Assembly (NCBI GenBank): GCA_964649725.1
Contig: CAZYTM010000003.1
Coordinates: 62,001-126,000, forward strand
Direction: 5' to 3'
DNA: 64,000 nt
Origin: CAZYTM01 sp964649725
Lineage (GTDB): Bacteria > Desulfobacterota > Desulfuromonadia > Geobacterales > Geobacteraceae
Shown: piece by piece, positions 1 to 9,030 of the stretch
Numbering within the stretch: the stretch's first letter is position 1
Layout: each line of letters starts with the position of its first letter
Program-made: the position numbers and the translations under genes
Notes under the pieces: generated by a model
Databases searched by the model: none
Told to the model about the DNA's origin: nothing
Seen by the model: only the letters and a program-made list of their open reading frames with translations

Positions 1-196
1 CATTATGCATCGGCTGATGGGCTGCCGGGGAGAGGTCGATGACACTCAGACGCCGGTGCCCTAGCCCTACCCCCCCCTTGACGAAGACACCTTCATCATC
101 AGGGCCGCGGTGGGACAAGACGGCATTCATCCTGCCGATCAGTTCTGCAGCGACAGGTTTACCGTCAAAATTCAGTTTTCCGCTAATTCCGCACAT
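1..196 (-). CDS. Asparagine synthase-type amidotransferase, N-terminal fragment
   Basis: Only the first 65 codons are in the window; the rest lies beyond base 1. The visible protein begins MCGISGKL, so Cys2 is the expected N-terminal nucleophile of a class II glutamine amidotransferase. The SHRGPDDEG and GLGHRRLSVIDL motifs of the AsnB glutaminase domain follow in the usual order. The ATG lies inside the end of the upstream glycosyltransferase (14-bp overlap), which suggests translational coupling. It closely resembles the N-terminus of the complete asnB-like gene at 1370-3211, so the locus carries two such enzymes. In polysaccharide clusters these proteins probably amidate a sugar acid or modify a precursor rather than supply asparagine; that is inference. 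Confidence 0.88.
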   Translation of the reverse strand, partial: MCGISGKLNFDGKPVAAELIGRMNAVLSHRGPDDEGVFVKGGVGLGHRRLSVIDLSPAAHQPMHN

Positions 197-1370
197 TATT
201 CATCCCACTGGCTACCGGCCCCAGCCCCATTACTTCAAGGTAGCGGGTCGCTATTGTTTCAACCGCTAACAGCTGCACATACGATTTACCTGCTGTTGCA
301 AATTTCATGCGCAGCTCTTTGTCGCAGATCAGTCTGCTCATCCCGTCAGCAAGCCCCTGCATATCATCGACTGCCACCAGCAGCCCGGATTCCCCATCCT
401 GCACAATCTCCTCGATATCAGTGAAACAGCGGGTCGCAACTACTGGCAGACTGCAGGCCATCGCCTCCGCAACCACATTGACAAAACCTTCGTAGCGGGA
501 CGAGAGTGCAAGAATAGTAGCCCGTTGCATATATTTATAGGGGTTCTCCTGATAGCCTAAGAAGTGGACATCCTCCTCAATTCCCAGCTCACTGCATAAT
601 CCTTCGAGATTAGACCTCTCCGGACCTTCCCCGATCATCACAAGTTTTGCCGGCATATTTCTGCGCACTAGGGCGAATGCCTGCAGGAGTGAAGCAAACC
701 CCTTTTCCCGGGCAAGTCGTCCTACTGTAAGGATGATCGGCTCATTCATCTGAAATACCGGCTCCGTGACATCTTCCCCGGCCCTTATCCCGACATGATG
801 TAAATCCACCGGATTGTGGATCACCTTGATCATATCATCCCGTATCTTGAAATTCTGTACCAGGTCGTCTGCCGCATCCTTAGTAACAGATATGATCATG
901 TCAGCCCGATTGTATAGGTAGCTGATCAGGTATCCGACCACCTTTTCCCGGTAATCTGCCGCGTATAGCCTGGTCTGTGCGGATGGCCGGGTGCGCACTG
1001 ATATCGCAATCCTGCAACCGGCACCTGCCAGGAGTTTGGCCAGTAGTGTGACAATATTCGTATAATCGAGGAAACAGAGTATCGTGCAGGGCCTCAGCTC
1101 CTGCAGGATGGCAGCAAGTCGTGATAATACCTGAAAAAACCTGCGCACCGCAGCAAAAAGACTTTCACCGGAGTGGAGATCAAGATAACGGACTGTTATT
1201 GATGCCGGCAGGGTGACATCGTTCTCCTTGCCAAAAAGTACCAGAATGATCTCCAGGTCTGGAGCCAGGCGTGGAAATACCCGCAGAAGATTTGTCGCCG
1301 CTCTTTCGGCCCCCCCGCCGCGCAGGGTCGGGATGACCACCAGCAGCCTGTTTTTTGCTCCACCAGGCAT
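183..1370 (-). CDS. Glycosyltransferase family 4 (GT-B fold)
   Basis: A retaining GT-B glycosyltransferase of about 395 residues that probably adds one sugar to the lipid-linked glycan on the cytoplasmic face. The N-terminal domain shows the donor-site loop GGGAERAATNLL, the C-terminal domain has TVGRLAREKG, and near residue 300 the EGFVNVVAE segment gives the family E-x7-E motif, followed by AMACSLPVVAT. I chose the ATG at 1370 because it shares its A with the stop codon of the upstream asparagine synthase (TGATG), a typical coupled start. A GTG at 1394 in the same frame would add eight residues. Donor and acceptor cannot be read from sequence. Confidence 0.85.
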   Translation of the reverse strand: MPGGAKNRLLVVIPTLRGGGAERAATNLLRVFPRLAPDLEIILVLFGKENDVTLPASITVRYLDLHSGESLFAAVRRFFQVLSRLAAILQELRPCTILCFLDYTNIVTLLAKLLAGAGCRIAISVRTRPSAQTRLYAADYREKVVGYLISYLYNRADMIISVTKDAADDLVQNFKIRDDMIKVIHNPVDLHHVGIRAGEDVTEPVFQMNEPIILTVGRLAREKGFASLLQAFALVRRNMPAKLVMIGEGPERSNLEGLCSELGIEEDVHFLGYQENPYKYMQRATILALSSRYEGFVNVVAEAMACSLPVVATRCFTDIEEIVQDGESGLLVAVDDMQGLADGMSRLICDKELRMKFATAGKSYVQLLAVETIATRYLEVMGLGPVASGMNNVRN

Positions 1371-3211
1371 CAGCACTTTCTTCCCTGTAGCCACTCTTCG
1401 AGAAAGAGCAGCAGCCAGACAAGCCTTGAATCGTTATTAGCGACCAACTGGCGGATCGTCTTCGGTTCAAAGTATTCACAGATCAGAGAATTCCGTGACA
1501 GGAGGCGCTCATGCAGATCGTTGTGGAGACTCCCGGCCGGAGCAAACCATTTCTGGATCGGCACGCCAAAACCCATTTTGCGCCGATGCAGGAATTCAGC
1601 TGGATAATAGCGCTCCATCAGACGTTTCAGCAGGAGTTTCCCCTGCCACTTGCCAGCAGCATTCTTGCGGATATTGAACTGCTCCGGGATGGTTGCGGCA
1701 AATTCTGCCACCCGTACATCGACAATCGGGGTACGCACCTCCAGGCTGTTCATCATACTCACTACATCTACCTTGGTCAGGATATCGAACGGCAGATAGG
1801 TCTTCATATCCAGATATTGCACGGTATGGGCAAGAGAATACCCCTTGGTCATTGCATATGCCTCGGAATAGGCCTCAACATCTGCGGTGACCACCCCCAG
1901 GTGCTCCGGCCGCCAGAGAGCCTGCCGCGTCGCTGTAGCCATGTACTGCATGATCCCTAGCCAGTTGTGCAGGCTCGGGCCGGGAGTAGGCTGCCAGCCG
2001 TAGCGGTGCGGGAAAAGTTTCCGGGCAATCGGCCAGAGGCAACGTTTCCATAATGGATAACTGTTGCTGGTCCACTCCATCCAGGCAAGATGAGAGTTGT
2101 AGCCGGCAAATGTCTCGTCGCCGCCATCACCGGAAAGGACCATCGGCACATGCTGACGCGCCATTTTTGCCACATAGTAACTGGGGATAGCTGAACTGTC
2201 ACCGAACGGCTCACCGTAGCAGCGGACCAGGTCAGGGAGGATGGCCAGGGCATCGGGCTTCACTATTTCCACGTGGTGCTCTGTACCCCATCTCTTGGCC
2301 GCTATCTCGGCAAACTCAAGTTCGTTGTATTCGTCCTCCTCGAAACCGATACTGAAGGTCTTTACCGGCCGGTCCAGGATCTGCGCCATATAGGCGACCA
2401 CTGCACTGGAATCGACCCCACCGGAAAGAAAGGCGCCGAAGGGTACGTCCGCGACCAGATGGGCCTTCACCGAGTCGCGCAGCACCTGGTCCAACTCCTC
2501 CAGCCACTCTGCTTCGCTTTTCGTATTGTCCGGCGTGAATGCGATACTCCAGTATTGCCGGGGCTCCTCAATCTTGCCGGCGAAAGTGACGCTCATCCGG
2601 TGCGCCGGGGGGAGTTTCTGCATCTGCTGGAAAACGGTGCGGGGGGCCGGGATGTATTGCAGAAAGAGATAGTGGTCGAGCGACTGCAGGTCGAGGTCGA
2701 GCTTTACCCCCCTGATCTGGCGCAGCGCCTGTATCTCCGAGGCAAAGGCGAATATCCCGTCGGCGGCATAATAGACCAGCGGCTTGATGCCTAGCTGGTC
2801 ACGGGCGATAAAGAGGCGCTGCTGTCGCTTGTCGACGATGGCAAAGGCGAACATGCCGCGGAAGCGGCAGACGCAGTCATCCCCCCACTCTTCGTAGGCA
2901 TGGATGATCACCTCGGTGTCCGAATGGGTGCGGAAGGTATGGCCGGTGCTAATCAGCTCCTGGCGAAGTTCGAGGAAGTTGTAGAGCTCGCCGTTATAGG
3001 TGATCCAGACCGTGCCGTCCTCGTTGCACATAGGCTGCCGACCGGTCTCCAGATCGATGATGGAGAGCCGCCGGTGGCCGATCGCCACCCCACCCTCCAG
3101 CCAGGTGCCGGCACCGTCCGGGCCGCGGCGGGAGAGGACCGCGGTCATCCGCTCGATCTCCTCCTGGCCGACCGCTTCCTTAAAGCGGAGAATTCCGGTA
3201 ATGCCACACAT
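1370..3211 (-). CDS. asnB: Asparagine synthase (glutamine-hydrolysing) family amidotransferase
   Basis: This 613-residue protein has the full AsnB layout. The N-terminal class II glutaminase domain starts MCGITG with Cys2 as nucleophile, and carries LSRRGPDGAG and GHRRLSIIDL. The C-terminal ATP-pyrophosphatase domain has the PP-loop SGGVDSSAVVAYMA. The length fits the 600-640 residue family used in exopolysaccharide loci. It hydrolyses glutamine and passes ammonia to an adenylated carboxylate, classically aspartate. Here it lies inside a glycan cluster and its stop overlaps the next glycosyltransferase start, so amidation of a glycan component is also possible. Start ATG at 3211 places Cys2 correctly. 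Confidence 0.9.
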   Translation of the reverse strand: MCGITGILRFKEAVGQEEIERMTAVLSRRGPDGAGTWLEGGVAIGHRRLSIIDLETGRQPMCNEDGTVWITYNGELYNFLELRQELISTGHTFRTHSDTEVIIHAYEEWGDDCVCRFRGMFAFAIVDKRQQRLFIARDQLGIKPLVYYAADGIFAFASEIQALRQIRGVKLDLDLQSLDHYLFLQYIPAPRTVFQQMQKLPPAHRMSVTFAGKIEEPRQYWSIAFTPDNTKSEAEWLEELDQVLRDSVKAHLVADVPFGAFLSGGVDSSAVVAYMAQILDRPVKTFSIGFEEDEYNELEFAEIAAKRWGTEHHVEIVKPDALAILPDLVRCYGEPFGDSSAIPSYYVAKMARQHVPMVLSGDGGDETFAGYNSHLAWMEWTSNSYPLWKRCLWPIARKLFPHRYGWQPTPGPSLHNWLGIMQYMATATRQALWRPEHLGVVTADVEAYSEAYAMTKGYSLAHTVQYLDMKTYLPFDILTKVDVVSMMNSLEVRTPIVDVRVAEFAATIPEQFNIRKNAAGKWQGKLLLKRLMERYYPAEFLHRRKMGFGVPIQKWFAPAGSLHNDLHERLLSRNSLICEYFEPKTIRQLVANNDSRLVWLLLFLEEWLQGRKC

Positions 3212-3233
3212 CGCTACCTCACCGCTGCCACTA

Positions 3234-4436
3234 TCAGTTGGACTTGCTGATAACTGAATTATAGAAATCGATCAACTGCCGGACAATCAGCTCCGGTCTC
3301 AGTTCGTTTATCCTTGCTGCAGCACGTTCCCCCATCCGGCACCGCTCTTCGTCGGTCAGGGCAAGGGCCTTTTCCACTGCTGCCAGCAGGCTCTCCGGGT
3401 CGCCGATGTCACAGAGATAACCGCTCTCCCCATCCACCAGCAGCTGTTCGAAACTGGTTCCATGGGTACCGATCACCACCCGCTTATGGGCCATCGCTTC
3501 CAGACAGGTATTCGGGAAGTTGTCGACCCGGGACGGCAGGACGACCGCTTTGGCGTTGGCGATGATCGGGTAGAGCTGCTCATGGCGCAACTGGCCGAGA
3601 TAGATGACCCGGTCGCGGTCCTCCTTGGCCTGGTGCCAGAGATACTCCATCATCGGCGCCCCCTTATAGTCGGCATTCTGCTTGCCGACAAGGACGAATT
3701 TAAGCCGCGGGTGACGCTGCAAAAGGGTATGGAGCATAGCAGCGATGGTCACCAACCCTTTAAGTACTGATAGCGAACCGAAGAAGAGGAGATATTCCGA
3801 GCCTGCCAGCCGCTCCTGATATACCGAGGCGTCAAGCTCTGTGGTGTCGAGGATGAACGGAGACTCGATGAGCGTCACCTCGCGGCCGATGACCTGTGCA
3901 ACGATTCTGTCAATTATTACGCAGGGGCCAAAGACAGCGTCAGCCCTTTTCAGCGCAAGTTTTTCGATAAATTCCTGTTGCATGGTCTGGAGTGGATGGG
4001 CAAATTCATAGCCACCCTGTTCGCGACAGAGCGGGGTGTAGCTTGAGAGTCGGACAATTGAGGGGATATTTATCGTTTTGAAAAGAGCTCCCCCCCCCAG
4101 GTGGGTGTACTGCAATACATCCAGAGGGTTCTCCCGGTGGATTTCTGCAACTTTCCTGTTGAGCGCACGACCGGTATATATAAGATTGATCGTCATGTTC
4201 AGTGCCAGCATGCTCAGGCAGATGAGAGCTTTTATCGCAATAGTCAAAGATATATCGACCCGATATACGGTAATCCCCTTATGGACGAAGCATTCATCCC
4301 GGTCAGAAGCAACCACTACGATAGGCTCATGACCGAGCGACTTGAGCGACAGCGCCACCCGATGGACATAGTTCGACAGTCCGCCGTCGAAATTAGACTC
4401 GGTTACATATTCACCTGTGACAAATGCAATTCGCAT
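3234..4436 (-). CDS. Glycosyltransferase family 4 (GT-B fold)
   Basis: About 400 residues beginning MRIAFVTGEY, with the early loop DGGLSNYVHRVA, the mid-protein segment LLFFGSLSVLKG, and PSRVDNFPNTCLEAMAH near residue 310, the GT4 nucleotide-sugar binding region. The order and length fit GT4. An in-frame GTG at 4445 overlaps the methyltransferase stop; I prefer the ATG at 4436, five bases after that stop, because the beta-strand/loop start MRIAFVTGEY is canonical for the fold. It is 22 bases upstream of the asparagine synthase and probably in the same transcript. The sugar transferred is unknown. Confidence 0.82.
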   Translation of the reverse strand: MRIAFVTGEYVTESNFDGGLSNYVHRVALSLKSLGHEPIVVVASDRDECFVHKGITVYRVDISLTIAIKALICLSMLALNMTINLIYTGRALNRKVAEIHRENPLDVLQYTHLGGGALFKTINIPSIVRLSSYTPLCREQGGYEFAHPLQTMQQEFIEKLALKRADAVFGPCVIIDRIVAQVIGREVTLIESPFILDTTELDASVYQERLAGSEYLLFFGSLSVLKGLVTIAAMLHTLLQRHPRLKFVLVGKQNADYKGAPMMEYLWHQAKEDRDRVIYLGQLRHEQLYPIIANAKAVVLPSRVDNFPNTCLEAMAHKRVVIGTHGTSFEQLLVDGESGYLCDIGDPESLLAAVEKALALTDEERCRMGERAAARINELRPELIVRQLIDFYNSVISKSN

Positions 4437-4441
4437 ATGAC

Positions 4442-5239
4442 TCACTTCTTCTGGAAAAGGTACTCGATGTTTGCTTCTCCTGTTTGTATTTTCTGCTTCA
4501 ATAGCCCAAGTTTATTTACGCAGAAATCGGTCACCTCTTCCGGAGTAGATGGCTCGTAAGGCCAGCCACCGAGCCAATCTCTGATATCGGTCATAAAAGA
4601 CATGCCACGGTTGATCTTATAAGTCCTGATGTAGTCGAGCGATTCCTTCAATTGTGCCGGCCTCCTTCCGGCGATAAAATGCCGGTAGACATGGGCCAAC
4701 TCCATCATCCGCTTGTTAAGGTCCGAAGCCGCATTGTACTTTTTCTTTATCCCGATCCAGTAGTCGCTCTCTGCTGTCTTTTCATAAAGGGCGATGTAGA
4801 AGAGTCCGCTGCTCTTAATCCTGGTCGCCGCATTATTGACCGCATTCCAGAGATCGCCGGTGTGGTGCAGCACACCCCAGGAGTAAACCAGGTCAACAGG
4901 TTCGATGCTGGACATGAACTCGGCATCCAATACAGAACCGTGCAGGACCTGCCAGCTTGGCGGATTGCCGGCCATCTCGCGGATCTTCTGGGTGGTCTTG
5001 ACCGAGTAAGGGTCGACATCGATGCTTGTTATCTTTGCTGCCCCGGCCCGGAATGCCGCATAGGAATGGATACCACTACCGCAGCCGATATCAAGAAATG
5101 ATACCCCCTGCAAATCCTGCCGTTCCAGAAAACCGAGCAGATGGTTTTGCGCTATCGCCACACGCTCATCACTGTAATTCTTCTGGATAAAGTCTTCCCA
5201 GTTCTTGCCGAATGAGAAGGTGACTTCTTCAGTAGCCAT
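4442..5239 (-). CDS. Class I SAM-dependent methyltransferase
   Basis: 265 residues. The SAM-binding motif I LDIGCGSGIHSYAAFRAGA lies near residues 48-66, followed by the acidic SIDVDPYS of motif II and VDLVYSWGVLHHTGD, a post-I/motif IV region of the methyltransferase 11/25 kind. A Shine-Dalgarno GGAGG lies about ten bases before the ATG. Immediate neighbours are glycosyltransferases, so the likely substrate is a sugar or glycan terminus; O-methylation of a terminal residue is one known way to stop ABC-dependent O-antigen chain growth, though nothing in the sequence proves that role here. The stop overlaps an in-frame GTG of the next gene. Confidence 0.8.
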   Translation of the reverse strand: MATEEVTFSFGKNWEDFIQKNYSDERVAIAQNHLLGFLERQDLQGVSFLDIGCGSGIHSYAAFRAGAAKITSIDVDPYSVKTTQKIREMAGNPPSWQVLHGSVLDAEFMSSIEPVDLVYSWGVLHHTGDLWNAVNNAATRIKSSGLFYIALYEKTAESDYWIGIKKKYNAASDLNKRMMELAHVYRHFIAGRRPAQLKESLDYIRTYKINRGMSFMTDIRDWLGGWPYEPSTPEEVTDFCVNKLGLLKQKIQTGEANIEYLFQKK

Positions 5240-5302
5240 TATGCGCAGTCCTCCATTTTTCTACCAACTACATTTGTTTTATTTGCATCGGTGCCGATTA
5301 AT

Positions 5303-6559
5303 TTAGTTCATTGCGGTTAGAGCTTGCTGCATTCTTTCCAGACAGATTGTTGCTGCGCTTTCTGCGGAAAAATATTTCTCAACATATACACGTGAGTCGA
5401 TACCAACTTGTTCCCTTACCTTACGTTCTGGGACAAGATATTCCAGATGGAGACATACTTCTTCCGCTGTAACAGCCTGGCAAAGTGGCGATATAACCCC
5501 GGTAAACGGCTCTACAATCTCCGGCCGGCCATTGGCTATTACCGGCCGTCCCATGGCCATTGCATCGAGTGTCCCCATACCGATCATCCCCATACCGAGT
5601 TGATCAAAGACGATGTCCGCATTCCGATACTCATTCAGCACCTCGACCTGGCTCATCTCCTCCAGCCAGGTCACCTGACCGGAGAGCCCCTCATCATTGA
5701 TTAGCTGCATAGTCTCGGCAACATGCGCCCCCTTTTTTACCAACCTGATATCGAGAGAAATTCCGGTTTTACGCCAAAAAAGTCCGATACCACGAATCAT
5801 CACATCGGTCCCCTTGTAATCCAGTTCAATCACAGGTTCAGGTGGCAGCGGTTTTTTCCAGGTCAGCCGCGACACATTGAATAACCGGGTGATACTGTTC
5901 TGCGGCAGCGGTTCCAGCGGGATCTTTTCCAGGTCGGTCATCAGGATAAAGACCCGCTGCGAATCCTGCACGCCGATCTCTTCTAGCAGCGAATCAGCTT
6001 CCGGCAGAAGTCCACGGGCAAAATAACTCACTGCCACTGAGTCACGGATACCTTGTCGCTGCAGGTCGATCAACCTCCTGACAAACTTCGTGTATACCAA
6101 TTTAATAAGCAATGATTTTGGATTCAGAGTCGACCCTATTTTGTCAAGCTCAGAAGAAAACGCTCTGAAATTGGCCAACTGCTGCAAATCAGTGCCTGTC
6201 AGCATGGCAAAAGAAGGACGACCGATAAAAGGCGCCAAAGATGGGCCATACTGATTAAGTATGACAAAATCACACCCTTTCAGACGCTTGACGATATCAC
6301 TGGCTCTGGGAGGACATATTGAGCAAAACCCTATTTTTATAAGCTCGAAAAATGTTTGCGGATCACTCCACCAATCGACCGGGCTGGCGTCATATATCCA
6401 GTCCGGATAGGGTGGATTAAACTCATCATAACGGTTTTCTGGCCGGTTCAGCAGTTCGGCTCGGTCGATGACAAACAGCACTTCATGCCCCAGCCGCCGT
6501 AGCGCCTTGGCCAGCATGAACGGATAGCTGTTGGCATTGCCTAGAAAACCGATCTTCAT
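5303..6559 (-). CDS. Glycosyltransferase, GT-B type, divergent
   Basis: 418 residues starting MKIGFLGNANSYPFMLAKAL, a Rossmann start with a GT-B donor loop. Later segments TWLEEMSQVEVLNEYRNADI and AMAMGRPVIANGRPEIV (about residues 305-365) resemble the C-terminal donor-binding domain of GT4 enzymes, but the E-x7-E motif is not clearly conserved (GMGTLDAMAMG). The middle of the protein (about 90-210) has no motif I recognise. It overlaps the next gene by ATGA (4 bases), so the two are translationally coupled. A gap of 63 bases separates it from the downstream methyltransferase. The substrate is unknown. Confidence 0.7.
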   Translation of the reverse strand: MKIGFLGNANSYPFMLAKALRRLGHEVLFVIDRAELLNRPENRYDEFNPPYPDWIYDASPVDWWSDPQTFFELIKIGFCSICPPRASDIVKRLKGCDFVILNQYGPSLAPFIGRPSFAMLTGTDLQQLANFRAFSSELDKIGSTLNPKSLLIKLVYTKFVRRLIDLQRQGIRDSVAVSYFARGLLPEADSLLEEIGVQDSQRVFILMTDLEKIPLEPLPQNSITRLFNVSRLTWKKPLPPEPVIELDYKGTDVMIRGIGLFWRKTGISLDIRLVKKGAHVAETMQLINDEGLSGQVTWLEEMSQVEVLNEYRNADIVFDQLGMGMIGMGTLDAMAMGRPVIANGRPEIVEPFTGVISPLCQAVTAEEVCLHLEYLVPERKVREQVGIDSRVYVEKYFSAESAATICLERMQQALTAMN

Positions 6560-7263
6560 CTTACTGCGACCTCGTTCGGGGACAGACTTTTCAAATAGCG
6601 CCGCGACTCAGCCCCGCAGTTGGCGATCAGGTCGAGCACTGTCACCGTGCCGACGAACTCACCGAACTGTTGCGGATAGGGGGGATAATCATAGGCCTTG
6701 TATTCAAGCGATATTCCGTTGTCGCGAAACAGCTCCAACTGAAGATAATCCTTTGCCACAGGGCCGGATACATAGGTGGTCCCCCCCACCTTCTGTAGGA
6801 GGTTGACAAGCCGGGCGGTCTTTTCGCCTGGCACCCCATAATCACGTGATCTGACTATCGGAGTGGTTATCTGCAGATAAACGCAGATGTTGCGGAGCAG
6901 CTTTTCGTTGAGTCGGCTGAGATAAACCCCCTGGTCAGAAATCCCCTCTTCCCAAAGAGAAATGGCGTCCGCAAAATACGGGGCTTTACCAAGCGCTTCT
7001 GTCAGAAGACGGCGATGTAACTGCTCCCACGGTTTGTCAGTTTTCCCTATTATGACTTGATCAATAGGCATTTCGCTAGCACCAGTTGCGACAGGGACAG
7101 TAAGCCATTTTAACCCTGCGGTCATTTTTACCTGGTTTCTGTTTCTCCATGAACCGTGTGAATATTTGATATCATCGTATAAAATAAACAGATCAACATC
7201 GTCAATAAAATCGAAAAAACCTCGCCATGGTATATAACAGGATTGAATGATGCCGACGCGCAT
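6556..7263 (-). CDS. WbqC-family protein
   Basis: About 235 residues starting MRVGIIQSCYIPWRGFFDFI, with FILYDDIKYSHGSWRNRNQ, the hallmark of the WbqC family found in O-antigen clusters. Family members are proposed to act on sugar nucleotides or as acyl/amino-group transferases; the biochemical role is not firmly established. I use the ATG at 7263, four bases after the upstream methyltransferase stop; an upstream in-frame start at 7287 would extend into that gene and lacks family similarity. The 3' end overlaps the next glycosyltransferase by ATGA. Such genes commonly sit beside DegT aminotransferases, as here. Confidence 0.78.
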   Translation of the reverse strand: MRVGIIQSCYIPWRGFFDFIDDVDLFILYDDIKYSHGSWRNRNQVKMTAGLKWLTVPVATGASEMPIDQVIIGKTDKPWEQLHRRLLTEALGKAPYFADAISLWEEGISDQGVYLSRLNEKLLRNICVYLQITTPIVRSRDYGVPGEKTARLVNLLQKVGGTTYVSGPVAKDYLQLELFRDNGISLEYKAYDYPPYPQQFGEFVGTVTVLDLIANCGAESRRYLKSLSPNEVAVR

Positions 7264-7267
7264 TGAC

Positions 7268-7990
7268 CTACTTCTTTCTTGCCACAAAGAATTTCCTGGT
7301 CATCTGCTGACAGAGTTCATATTTACCACTATTGATAATGCAGTCTGTGATGGCACGATTCACCCCGTCGTAATGGGAAAAGGCGTCATCAAAACAGACC
7401 CACCCGCGGGGGACCAGATACTGTTCGATGTTCAGGATATCGGTGCAGACCGCAGCATAGGAGTGGTCGCCGTCGATGAAGGCGACCCGGCACTTGAAAT
7501 CAGCGCCGATACTGGAGACAAAGGTGGTCGAATCACCACGGCAGGTGGAGACCAGCCCTTCGAGGCCGTTGTTGCGGATGCTCTCGGTAAAGATATCGAA
7601 TACGCTGGCATATTTTTCATACAGCGGCGCGATATCCTTCAGGTATGGCTCCCGCCAGACCGTCTGTTCCTGATAGCCACCGAACTTCCGTCCGTCAATG
7701 GTCACCTCTAAGGAGAAACTCCCATCAGGGTTCTCTTTCCAGTCCTCCTTGGCAGGGAATAGGTCAATGCAATGGACCTTGGCACTCCCTGTCAATTGAG
7801 CCGCCATCCCGAGTGCGATTGCTGATCTGCCACACCAGGCCCCTATTTCGAGAATATCCCCTTCGAGCCCGGCAGTCATATAGACCAGATTGAAGAGGGA
7901 ATACAACTGGTCAAGAGGCGACCAGCCTGGGACAGGTTGTACTGCTTCCTCCAGCTGTTTGATAAGTGGTGCTGTTTTATCAATATTCAT
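7268..7990 (-). CDS. SAM-dependent methyltransferase, Methyltransf_24 type
   Basis: 240 residues. The segment GDILEIGAWCGRSAIALGMA (near residue 42) is the SAM-binding glycine motif, AKVHCIDLFPAKEDW carries the acidic residue that binds the ribose, and VAFIDGDHSYAAVCTDILN plus GGWVCFDD-like PRGWVCFDDAF match the TylF/cephalosporin-hydroxylase-like or Methyltransf_24 fold. In glycan loci these proteins are thought to methylate sugars. It sits 10 bases downstream of a radical SAM gene and 4 bases upstream of the WbqC gene, so a shared transcript is likely. A weak GGAGT lies rather far (about 13 bases) from the ATG. Confidence 0.75.
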   Translation of the reverse strand: MNIDKTAPLIKQLEEAVQPVPGWSPLDQLYSLFNLVYMTAGLEGDILEIGAWCGRSAIALGMAAQLTGSAKVHCIDLFPAKEDWKENPDGSFSLEVTIDGRKFGGYQEQTVWREPYLKDIAPLYEKYASVFDIFTESIRNNGLEGLVSTCRGDSTTFVSSIGADFKCRVAFIDGDHSYAAVCTDILNIEQYLVPRGWVCFDDAFSHYDGVNRAITDCIINSGKYELCQQMTRKFFVARKK

Positions 7991-8000
7991 ATCAGGTATA

Positions 8001-9008
8001 TCACTCCTTATCCTTGAACTCTGCGATCATATTGGCATAGCTGCGCCCTTGCCTAGGCCAGCGGGTAGTCTCCCAATCCGGGCATTGGCCGCAGAAATGG
8101 TGTTCCGTATAATTATTTGCCAGATGGGCGTTTCGCAACTTTTGGTAGAACTCACCCTGCCATATCTCCCGTATAGTGGTCCCACGATAATCAGCGATCG
8201 GCGACTCATGGAACCAGTCTGCAGGGCAGAAGGTCAGCTCGCCATGGGCGTTAAGGACTATCCTTTCCCATGGGTAGAGGCATGGCCGCCTCTCTTCATT
8301 GGAGATCTGCTCTCTTCTGTCGTCTGCCAGCTGCTCCTTGGCACCTGAGCAGGAGTGCAATCGCCTGACAACCACATAATCAGCCCCCTGCTCCTGCCAG
8401 TAATTTTCAAAGTCGGCTGTCTCTGCCGCGTTAAGGGGCTGCTCCACGTAACTTACCACGACCTTGGTCTTGGCGCCTGCTTTTTTGACCCAGTCGATGA
8501 GGCGCAGCACGTTGGCCCGGGTCACCTCAAGCTCGCCATTGACCCGTATCTGGGCATAGGTCTCCGGCTTGAAGGCATCGATGCTGATGTCGATCAGATG
8601 GACCCCGGAGTCGAGCAGCCGGCCGGTCCGCTCTTCGTTCATGATCGTGCCGTTGGTAGTAAGGGTAACATAGACACCGGAATTGCGGGCCGCGTACTCG
8701 ATCATCTCGTACCCTTTCGGGTGCAGTAGCGGCTCGCCATTGCTGGTATAACGGATATACTGGGTCAATCCCTGGCCATACTCCAGTACCTCGTCTACCA
8801 GCTTTTTGTTCAGTTCCGGGTCGAGGAATCTGGCCCCATAATGCCTCGATTTTCTGAATTCGGGATGGGGGCAATGAGTGCAGGCAAGGTTACATACTTC
8901 GGTGATATCAACGATTATCTGTGATGGAAATCCGGCTGTCAGGCGATCATGGAAGCCATACTCCATATCTGCGTCTTGCTGTTCCGCTCTGCTTTTCTCT
9001 TCGTTCAT
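8001..9008 (-). CDS. Radical SAM protein with SPASM-like C-terminus
   Basis: 335 residues. CNLACTHCPH near residue 38 is the CX3CX2C motif that binds the SAM-cleaving 4Fe-4S cluster, and SNGEPLLHPKG follows as the GGEPLL-type segment. The C-terminal third contains CLYPW, TFCPADW and CGQCPDW, a set of cysteines like the SPASM auxiliary-cluster domain. A GGAG Shine-Dalgarno precedes the ATG. SPASM enzymes often modify peptides, but in polysaccharide clusters similar proteins are seen without known substrates; a role in sugar deoxygenation or epimerisation is a guess. The 22-base gap to the aminotransferase gene suggests co-transcription. Confidence 0.8.
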   Translation of the reverse strand: MNEEKSRAEQQDADMEYGFHDRLTAGFPSQIIVDITEVCNLACTHCPHPEFRKSRHYGARFLDPELNKKLVDEVLEYGQGLTQYIRYTSNGEPLLHPKGYEMIEYAARNSGVYVTLTTNGTIMNEERTGRLLDSGVHLIDISIDAFKPETYAQIRVNGELEVTRANVLRLIDWVKKAGAKTKVVVSYVEQPLNAAETADFENYWQEQGADYVVVRRLHSCSGAKEQLADDRREQISNEERRPCLYPWERIVLNAHGELTFCPADWFHESPIADYRGTTIREIWQGEFYQKLRNAHLANNYTEHHFCGQCPDWETTRWPRQGRSYANMIAEFKDKE

Positions 9009-9030
9009 GCAACGTTTCTCCGTGGTTCAA

